The position numbers and the translations under genes were made by a program. The notes beneath the pieces are model-generated. The model was not told where the DNA came from. It worked only from the letters and a program-made list of their open reading frames with translations, and did no database searches. A DNA stretch of 64,000 bases, from positions 558,001-622,000 of the forward strand of contig FMBT01000299.1 in assembly GCA_900095095.1 (NCBI GenBank), written 5' to 3'. The DNA is from Fragilariopsis cylindrus CCMP1102 (lineage: Eukaryota > Bacillariophyta > Bacillariophyceae > Bacillariales > Bacillariaceae). Of this stretch, positions 56,402 through 64,000 are shown in pieces. Each line of letters starts with the position of its first letter. The first letter of the stretch is position 1.

Positions 56402-57126
56402 TTATTCTCTGTGCGGTCCAGAGTTAACAGCAACTCCGTTCAAACTTCCGAATCCTAATGATTCAAGCATATCTCTTGTATCAGGATCGATTGTGATAGT
56501 GTCTTGTTCCAAGGCAGATACTTCAGGAACGAAATCTAATCTACGTTCACGTTCTTCTTCTTGTAATTTCAATGAAATACCACGGACAGGTCCCTTGGCA
56601 ATTCGACGCATTAAATGAGTTGTGTAACCAGCAATCTTGTTACGCATTCTCTTTGATGGAAGAATAGCTACCTCATCGACGATACGTTTGTTTGTGTGGA
56701 AATCAAGTGTAAGACGAGGGTAGTAATTCTCGACAATAGTACGAGCACTCTTCTTTACGGTCTTTGTACGGACACCCTGTTATAATATAACAACAAATAA
56801 AAGTAAAAAAATCGCTTCATTAGCAACAGAGAGAATAAAGAATAATATTGATACACATGAACAGATGCGAATGCAAATGAATGTATAGCTCTACAAAACA
56901 TCGGATATCATTAATATGATCGTAGAGTTTACTCTCAACAAGCACAACGACAACGACAGGTCTTCAACAGATTAAAAAACTCATAGCAATCGTCGTCATC
57001 CCACCCGATCTCAAGATAATTTCATTAATCCATCCGCTCAAAATTCATCCACCCAATCGTCTATCTTACAACGATATGAAATTACTTCTACGAAGCTGTC
57101 TATCTTATCTACATTTGACATACCAT
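56402..57126 (-). CDS. RPS17: 40S ribosomal protein eS17 with start-codon-only first exon
   Basis: Small-subunit ribosomal protein. Exon 2 (56776-56402) encodes [78 protein letters not shown] and an acidic tail, the full eS17 sequence apart from the initiator. The proposed first exon contributes only ATG (57126-57124), directly followed by a GTATGT donor, giving a 347-nt intron and a 125-residue protein starting MGVRTKTV, as in other eukaryotes. The ATG|intron arrangement is common for ribosomal protein genes. The exon 2 acceptor (ataacag at 56777) is clear; the exon 1 position is the likely choice but not the only possible ATG. Confidence 0.9.
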
Positions 57127-58351
57127 TTTTGTTTATTTCTTTATTAATATTGATATGATGAACTAGTTGTTATTGGAAATAGCGGGGTCGAGGCTGCAGC
57201 AAAGTAGAAATCGGTTGTTTTCATACAGAGAGATTATTATTTAACAATTCATCCTTTGTACGATGATCGTACGTACAGCAGTAAAAAAACGAGTAATGAG
57301 GTAAAAGAGAAACGACTAGTTCGAATAATATAATATAGTACGCGCACACAAAACAAATCAGTGCGCGTCCATCTACCGTACAGTACAGTGTTAACTATTA
57401 TTATTTTAAAATCTTTTTTTACAAACAAAACAAACCAATAAACCGGAAACAATGGGACTCCTTTTCAAGAAGACCCAGGAAGAAGAACAAAATAGATGCA
57501 TGTTTTTACAGTTGAAACACCTCCTATCTGTCCATTATGATACATTAATAGTAAACTGTGTCTTCTACAGCTGCTGCAGCAGCAATGATGATTACTACAT
57601 TACAACAATAGTGCTGCCAATGACTAGGGTGGCAACAATATTGTTGATCATCAGTCAAGAACAATTAGTTTACTATCATTTGTGTACAATAGTCAGACAA
57701 AGGTATTATGATAATTTAATCAAGAGTACCTCTTTCATTTGAAAGACAATATTATTATACACACCAGGCCAGGTACGGTAGAGACGGGACAAAATGTTCG
57801 TTTATTGTATAACCTCCACATCCTTCCTTCAATACCCAGCAACAACAAAAGCAGTATTTTCTTCTACTTTTGTTAAGTGCCTCTATAATGATTCCTTAAT
57901 TCAAAGTTTTTCCTTTCTCATTGTGCAAAGAAACCCTGTGATGATTCAAAAAAATAGCTTGATCAACAAGATCAGCAAAATCAAACAATACCCTGTAAAA
58001 ATATTCAATTTAATGTAAATAAGCGTAGGTAATCCTGCTTATGGCAAATCCATATATGTATTTCAAGTTTTTTCAGTAAATTTATGCGGCTTTCCGCTTA
58101 AGATCGATACCAAATTTGCAATATCATAGTGTGAACTTTAAATTTTAGATGAGTATCATTATTTAGTAGTATAGGTACTATGCATAGAGGTTGGACGGTA
58201 GACTGTTTATAGTGTAAAATGTACAGTTTCTTGTGATCTTTCTGTTGTTATCTAATATTGGTTCTGTTTTATTTAGTTTTAGAATTGAGTGCGTAGTTAA
58301 GGTTTTTAAGAACGAAGTGTGGTAGTAATTTTTTAAATCTCGTCGCGCTGG
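57127..58351. other. Intergenic region without a convincing gene
   Basis: Promoter and leader of RPS17 followed by about 850 bp before the SDR stop codon. Plus-strand frames at 57452-57742 and 57794-58018 have biased, non-conserved translations and no splice partners. Confidence 0.35.
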
Positions 58352-59638
58352 CTACGATTGTTTCAACGAAGTCCCAGTCAACGCTGATGAAATTTTCCAT
58401 AATGTCTCCTGGTTTTTACGATCTGTAGCCTCTTCGTTAATTGGAGCTGAAAATAGATCATCTGGAATTTTTCCATCGCGTTGAGATATTCCAAAGGAAG
58501 CTCGCCAGTAACACCCCCCACATTGAGCAGCCTTGTCAGAAATAACCGTCCATGCTAATATACAACCTCCCCATTCTTTAGTATCGACCATTCCCATCCC
58601 TACCTTTTTTAGAACAGTTTCGTTCCATTGTTTTTGGTGTTTGAAAAGTCCAGATGTAGTTATCAAACCAGGTGTAAAGCATATCGCCTTGGCATTACGT
58701 TCTCGCAGTCGTCGATCAAGTTCGCGACAAAATGCAACAACACAAAGTTTGCTTGCCGCATAACTTTTCTTATGGTCGAAGGGTGTACCACAAATCATTT
58801 CGAAACCATCATTAATTTTTCCGCTATTATTTTTTGGATCTATTACGCCTTCAAAATTTCCAAAGGATTCAAATGCATGTAGCCCGCTAGATGTAACGAC
58901 AACACGTGCTCCGACATTTATACAATCAAAAAGGTTGTTTACAATCAAGAATGGTGAAAAATAATTCGTCTGAATCGTAAGTTCTAAATTATCTTCCGTA
59001 AACTGTGCCTCCGCATCCTCACCGAGTAATATTGCTGCGTTTAAACACATGACGTCGATCCCTATATGATGTCCCTCTTTTTCGGCAAGTACATCCAACT
59101 CCTCTTTCATTTCTTCGCAGAAATTCCGTACACTACTGAAACTAGTATGGTCGCATACCATAGGATAAAGTGTTTTTCTGCATGATGTTGCTGAGATATG
59201 GTACTGTTATTGTTATTGTTATCGTTATTGTTGCAGTTGTCGTTGCTTATATTTTCGTAGCCGGGAAATACCGCATTTAACTCATCGACGATCTGAAGAG
59301 CTTTTTCACGATTCCTGGCAACTAAAAAGAGTCGACTCTTAGGAGAAACCAAACGTAGCAGTTTACAGGCCTGTAGACCGATACCACTATTTTTTTGAAT
59401 TTAAATATGTGAAGAAATACGAGATGGTAGATTACAGACGAAGTTCAGCATGAGTCAATCATTCGAAGAAAAAACGCGAGATAAATACACCACCTGTTGT
59501 AAGAAAAAATAACGATACGAAAGACGTAAAAGAATCACAGTTGAATGAATGAAACCTACCTGTTGCATCCGTTATGACAATTGTGAGGGGCTTTAAATCC
59601 TTTCTAGAGCCGATTAGCATTCGTACAGATTCTTCCAT
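58352..59638 (-). CDS. Short-chain dehydrogenase, protochlorophyllide-reductase-like, frame interrupted
   Basis: NADPH-dependent SDR most like the light-dependent protochlorophyllide oxidoreductase group and its paralogues. The first exon (59638-59560, donor GTAGGT) gives PLTIVITDAT, the start of the TGxxxGIG nucleotide site; after the intron (acceptor tag, 59387) comes GIGLQACKLLRLVSPKSRLF with LVARN. Later: MCLNAAILLG (NNAG region), TIQTNYFSPFLIVNNLF, VVVTSSGLHAFESF, the catalytic KSYAASKLC (YxxxK), CFTPGLITTSGLF and ETLWKISSALTG, the last two typical of POR-like proteins. A Asn-rich insert (NNNDNNNNN) lies at about 59200. At 59178 an A5 run must be read as A6 to continue from HHAEK to TLYPMVCDHTSFSSVR. 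The first splice join is also one base short of a good GxGIG frame. Enzyme substrate unknown. Confidence 0.72.
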
Positions 59639-60362
59639 CACGAAAATAGTGAGAAGATATTCACACTGTGTTGGAAGTCAGGCTCATACTGATAGTAATA
59701 GTAGTAATGGAGATGATAATTTAGCTTGTACAGGTCGCTCTGTCTTTTCTCTATTTTTATAAGATACCCTAACTAAACTAACCCAGTATTACCTACTTAC
59801 AGTAGATAACTTTATGTCTTTGACTCATTAATTCACTCATCTTGCACTCGTCCAACGAGATCCGATCTGATCATCAGCGGTGCAAAAACACGAATGATGA
59901 CATGGTTTCTTACAACAAAGCAATTTATTGCGGTTACTTTACTGTGTTAGTACACAGAGGAGTCACACTTTCTTCGTACATTCTTCGATTTGGCCACCGT
60001 GCGTTGTTTTATCATGACACGCACAGAGCTAACAGCTCAGTGTCGCAGTCGTGGACGAGGCAAAAGGTATGGGACTCAAGCTCGTGACTAAATGCTGGAC
60101 ATAACTCTAATTACTGTAGTCTTATTTCTTATTTCACATTGTAGTCTCGATCGCGGCCGTAACAAACTCAAAAATAATATATATTACAACTAACGTTTAA
60201 GACGCAAGGCCTACTTTGTAACTTGGAGGCGTTTGTGTCAAACTCGTCAAACTCGCACAAACTAACTTATCCTTGTGTTCGTGTGTTCAAATTTGGACTT
60301 CAAAAAAAGTGTTGCTGTAACAGAACAGGGCCTGTCTCGTCATCACTATCGTTATAATTATC
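59639..60362. promoter_or_regulatory. Divergent intergenic region (SDR / Stc1-like gene)
   Basis: Upstream region shared by two genes. No convincing ORF or element. Confidence 0.3.
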
Positions 60363-60991
60363 ATGAATGAAAGGAAGAGACATATTGAAGAAGAAGTCGA
60401 CGGGAAAGGAAGTCATACTAGGATTATCAATCAAAGAGCAGCGAAATTGGTTAAACTAAACCACAATCCTAATACAAGAAGTAGTGACAACTTCGTGGAC
60501 CTAACAAGGCCGTCGTTATCGGGTATCAGGGAAGAACCATTTGATGATTCATACGACGGATATGGAATAGAACTTGATTTTGTTGGTACAGATCAAGGTC
60601 ATTATAATCGTGTTCCTTTCCAAGTCGATATCACTACCGAAGAATTAGAGGTAGAAGTAGATGTAGAAGTTGAAGCAGAAATAGTTGACAATAAGGTATT
60701 CCGTTGTTGTGCCAATTGTAATATAGAAAAACATCCCTCTTCTTTTAGTAGGAAGCAAAGATCTTTACTCTCAGATGCAGTTTGTAGAGCTTGTTGTCTA
60801 ATAAGGCATACGTGTTTTGGATGTGGACGGGACCTAACAAGATATCAATTTTCAAACGATCAAAAAAAGAAAGGCGCGGCAGCAAGATGTATGGAGTGTA
60901 TCAAAAGTTCGATGAAACAGGCAAAAGAAAAGAAAAACTACAATAATAAGAATAAGAACAGTAAGGCTCTTGCTGAACAAGAACAAAAACC

Positions 60992-61023
<32 letters not shown>

Positions 61024-62018
61024 GACTTGATTGTGCTACGTGCGGTGACCGATCCAATTTGTTTTCAAAACAACAACGAAAAAACATGTTTGCAGCTGCA
61101 ATTTGTATGAATTGTCAGAGATATCCTCCGAAGAAGCAGGAAGATGGAAAAGAACAAAAGAATAACAAGAATGATCTTAATGAACTATCCCAATCGTTAC
61201 CATCTCTATCAACAGATATGGGTCTAGGTCGAGGAATGCACATGACGAGGCCCGCCTGGATGAAGGAACAACAACATCAACGTCCGGATCATCAACATCA
61301 ACAAAAAGTCATAGAGTCTCTACGTCCCGGCGCTAACAATTGTGATGGTACTGATGATGGACTAGGCCGTGGACGCGGTGCACATATGACAAGGCCTGCT
61401 TGGATGACTGTACAAGACGATTGGCAACATGAGCAGCTGCAGCATCATCCAGCTGGTGTAGGTCCCTTGAATATGTCATCGTGGAACTTATCATGTGACA
61501 ATAATGCTCTACGTCCCGGCGCTAACAATTGTGATGGTACTGATGATGGACTAGGCCGTGGACGCGGTGCACATATGACAAGGCCTGCTTGGATGACTGT
61601 ACAAGACGATTGGCAACATGAGCAGCTGCAGCATCATCCAGCTGGTGTAGGTCCCTTGAATATGTCATCGTGGAACTTATCATGTGACAATAATGCTCTA
61701 CGTCCCGGCGCTAACAATTGTGATGGTACTGATGATGGACTAGGCCGTGGACGCGGTGCACATATGACAAGGCCTGCTTGGATGACTGTACAAGATGATT
61801 GGCAACATGAGCAGCTGCAGCATCATCCAGCTGGTGTAGGTCCCTTGAATATGTCATCGTGGAACTTATCATGTGACAATAATGCTGGTCGAGGTCGAGG
61901 ACGAGGGATCCACATGACAAAGCCAGCTTGGATGATGGCTGCACAAAACAACCGGCAACTTGGTAATGAAGGAAATGAAAACTATAAGAGTACTCCGCTT
62001 CCAAATGGTCTAGCATAA
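60363..62018 (+). CDS. Stc1-like triple zinc-finger protein with RGG/PAWM tandem repeats
   Basis: 551 residues, single exon. After an acidic N-terminal 110 residues (EELEVEVDVEVEAEIV), three similar C-x2-C...FS-x2-Q...C-x2-C modules occur: FRCCANCNIEKHPSSFSRKQ closing at VCRAC; TCFGCGRDLTRYQFSNDQKK closing at RCMEC; and LDCATCGDRSNLFSKQQRKN closing at ICMNC. This pattern resembles the Stc1 zinc domain; fission-yeast Stc1 couples Argonaute-bound RNA to the CLRC heterochromatin complex. The C-terminal half carries five G-R-G-x-HMT-(R/K)-PAWM motifs, three inside near-identical 63-residue repeats that also contain DDWQ and SSWN tryptophans. No catalytic domain. Likely nuclear RNA or chromatin adaptor; the RNAi link is inferred from domain resemblance and tryptophan repeats, not shown. 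Confidence 0.6.
61320..61886 (+). repeat. Three tandem 189-bp coding repeats
   Basis: Units 61320-61508, 61509-61697 and 61698-61886 are in frame (63 codons each) and practically identical; the one change I noticed is GACGAT versus GATGAT in the third copy (about 61797). Each starts CTACGTCCCGGC. Synonymous near-identity means recent duplication or gene conversion. Copy number may vary between alleles. Confidence 0.95.
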
Positions 62019-62283
62019 TCTCTAGATACTTTAATGAGTGTATCCTCTCGGAGATATTGATGTATTGGTATCGACACATAAGAAACATTTAAAATTCAAT
62101 TATAAGTTTTATTATAAATGGAAAATCTGAAAGGCTCATTTTATCTCGTATTTTATAGGTTGTAGAATTATTACCTCTGCGTGTAGACAAGCGATTGGGT
62201 TAACTAAGTTCGATGGCAAAACGAGAGCACATCTTGAGATTGTCAAGAAGGATCACCCAAGATTGTTCACCGCCAACCTGGTT

Positions 62284-62823
62284 CTACAGCTTCCCTTTGT
62301 TTTGAGTAGTCTCTACTTCGGCTGTCATATGTCCCTTACTTTTTCCTGGCTTATCAACTGGGCTCCTATAGATCTGCGTTCCAGTAAATCGGAGACTACG
62401 ACCATTTTGACTACCCCAACGCTCCATCGCGTCAGATTCTTCAAAGGCAAATATGAAAAATTCGGTAGCGAATTGGAGGAAGGCTGACCAGTCCCAGTCC
62501 GATGGAATTTGCGTCGGCGCGATGGGCAAGAATACAGTAGACTGAAAGGTAGTCGATAAGTGATTCAGGAGTGACATCAGGATCGTATGAGCCATGACGA
62601 TAGCATCCACCCCACTGGTAATTGTCATCGCAACGCATTTGGTAACAATTTGAGAATCATTCGTAGTTATCTCTCTGAGATAAACCATTGGCCCATGAAT
62701 TCGGGTGTGGTGTTGCTGTTTTAATCTTACATCTTGCCATGCAGTGTTAGGTGCTGTGGTTTCTGCGGTGTCACTGAGGCCTTTACTTTGAAGTAGGCTA
62801 CCCCTGGGTTTCTTCTTTCCCAT
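62284..62823 (-). CDS. Hypothetical protein
   Basis: 179-residue open frame from MGKKKPRGSLLQSKGLSD to TAEVETTQNKGKL. It has a basic start, a central moderately hydrophobic part (VDAIVMAHTILMSLLNHLST, STVFLPIAPTQIPSDWDWSA, FLQFATEFFIFAFEESDAME) and a polar C-terminus (SLRFTGTQIYRSPVDKPGKS). I recognise no family. A single uninterrupted frame with its own ATG and varied composition favours a real gene, but no homologue or splice evidence was found. Confidence 0.45.
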   Translation of the reverse strand: MGKKKPRGSLLQSKGLSDTAETTAPNTAWQDVRLKQQHHTRIHGPMVYLREITTNDSQIVTKCVAMTITSGVDAIVMAHTILMSLLNHLSTTFQSTVFLPIAPTQIPSDWDWSAFLQFATEFFIFAFEESDAMERWGSQNGRSLRFTGTQIYRSPVDKPGKSKGHMTAEVETTQNKGKL

Positions 62824-63042
62824 GATTTGTTCTCTATTTTATACCAGTTTTATTTATTTACTAACATTTGTTACTTCAGTGATGTCATAACTTTTTTCTA
62901 AATCTTATACTATAGAACTACAATATCAAGCTGCACACAAAATATCTCGTAACTTTTAAGTCAGCTGTTTATATCACTTACTTAAGTAGCACGAACAACA
63001 CGGCCATATTTCGTGATCAATGCGTAAACAATGCCTTTCCCT

Positions 63043-64000
63043 CTATAATTGCATTAAACTACTCTTGAGTAACTCTACAGCCATCGAACCTCCAAAACCA
63101 GAACATAGATCAGCAAGAGCCGAGATATTTGCGTCAGAACCATCAGTAAATTTCGCTCTAAACGCAACAGATTTCATACCTTCAAGGAGGTCTACTTGCA
63201 TAGGATCAAGACGTTTTTCGTTTTTTGTTGCGAGCAAACTACAAACACGTTTAACAGTGTATGTAAGCATCTTCTCACGAGCACCCATAGCAGAGGTTTC
63301 AGCTGCACTTCCGTCAACAACCATGCCATCGATCCCCTCAGCCGAATAAGTGGATTGTTGGAGAGCATCAATAGCGAATACCCACCATCTTGAGACGATA
63401 TCAGCCTCCGTACTTCCTTCCAAATCACCCAAAGCCCAACGTACGACTGAGCTACTTTCGACAACTGAGCTATTGAGGAAACAGCTAATAAGCCCCCGAA
63501 GAATATCTGGATTGAAATAAGCTATTGCTTCTACTTCTTTAATAATTGAAGTTTCGCCATATGTAATATCTCCATACTGTTCAGCTTCTTTCGCCAAAAT
63601 CGCAGCAATAGTCTTGGTATATTTTTCAACAGTATCAGTGACAAGCATGTAATAATCTTTCGACTCATGTGTATCGTCGACCATCTCATCATCTTCATTT
63701 TGCGAAACAGCCTCTGTGAGAACCTTCTGGAGTTTTTTGACGGGAGACACCAGTACTCTTACAAGTGCCTTAGTCTTTAGCCAGGTCTCTTTTACATCGA
63801 CCAAAGAGCTTGTCAACTCTTCTCCGAGTAGATATTCTTGTAGCACAGCTGGATCTTCATCCCGACTATCCCATACACGTTTTTCGATTTCTATTTCCAA
63901 TTTGCTCACGGCACTTTCTTCGGAATGTTCGACGTCTAGGATTTTTTTTCGGGGGAAGCATTCGTTTCCAGGGACTTGGAACCCCCAAGACATTCACGGA
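63043..64000 (-). CDS. Helical-repeat protein, possibly nuclear cap-binding subunit CBP80, 5' part outside window
   Basis: Minus-strand frame ending at 63043, open to at least 63993 and probably continuing past the edge, so only the C-terminal about 315 residues are seen. It is all-helical in character: LTSSLVDVKETWLKTKALVR, VEAIAYFNPDILRGLISCFL, SSVVRWALGD, SRWWVFAIDALQQS and ALADLCSGFGGSMAVELLKS. The VVRWALGD and RWWVFAIDAL segments resemble the third MIF4G-like domain of CBP80/NCBP1, the large subunit of the nuclear mRNA cap-binding complex, but similarity seen by eye is modest. Alternatives are other HEAT or MIF4G proteins. Confidence 0.45.

Noticed and set aside
57452-58018. Two plus-strand ORFs in the RPS17-SDR gap
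   Set aside because: Compositionally biased, no splice signals joining them and no recognisable family.
1-64000. CRISPR arrays, integrases, retrotransposon or viral proteins
   Set aside because: No spaced direct-repeat array, transposase, reverse transcriptase, integrase or capsid-like protein was seen on either strand.

Overview
This is a nuclear window from a photosynthetic eukaryote with a complex plastid, most likely a diatom or close stramenopile. The evidence is AT-rich DNA with short GT-AG introns; a fused HisH-HisF histidine enzyme; a plastid galactolipid synthase; a protochlorophyllide-reductase-like SDR; a methyltransferase with signal-peptide, transit-like and Tat-like N-terminal segments; and asparagine-, serine- and glutamine-rich low-complexity inserts. 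No prokaryotic operon, rRNA, tRNA, CRISPR array, virus or intact transposon was recognised. I found about 33 gene loci on both strands; exon joins were derived by hand from splice sites, phase and family conservation.

Layout. 0-3.8 kb: cytochrome c1 (5' part, cut by the window edge) and a lactonase-fold protein. 3.8-8.2 kb: a six-exon Piwi-clade Argonaute with an RGG-rich N-terminus and a C2H2 zinc finger inside its N-terminal half. 8.5-18 kb: HisH-HisF synthase, a TALE homeodomain plus RING protein, a TAZ zinc-finger protein and Pol III subunit RPC6. 18-29 kb: Mei2-like RNA-binding protein, sphingosine-kinase-like lipid kinase, eIF3f, nucleoporin Seh1 (with a 20-nt exon) and a SYP7-like Qc-SNARE. 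29-30.6 kb is gene-poor. 30.6-38 kb: HAD hydrolase, Cox23-like CHCH protein, TAF9, FUN14 protein and GPI mannosyltransferase PIG-Z/SMP3. 38-48 kb: aldo-keto reductase, PPR protein, a small membrane protein, a plastid methyltransferase, NAT9 and guanylate kinase. 48.8-60 kb: DGDG synthase, TLC-domain protein, PIG-B/GPI10, ribosomal protein eS17 and the SDR. 60-64 kb: a Stc1-like zinc-finger protein with three near-identical 189-bp repeats, an unknown ORF, and a possible cap-binding-complex subunit cut by the right edge.

Most genes are unrelated housekeeping genes, as expected in a compact protist genome. Two themes stand out. First, the window holds an Argonaute of unusual architecture and, about 52 kb away, a Stc1-like/tryptophan-repeat protein that could belong to a small-RNA or chromatin pathway; this link is inference. 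Second, five minus-strand genes between 38 and 60 kb (aldo-keto reductase, PPR, guanylate kinase, TLC, SDR) read correctly only if single nucleotides are supplied at particular places, always the same direction of shift, while long neighbours such as DGD1, PIG-Z and PIG-B are uninterrupted. Assembly error, gene decay and recoding cannot be separated from the sequence alone.
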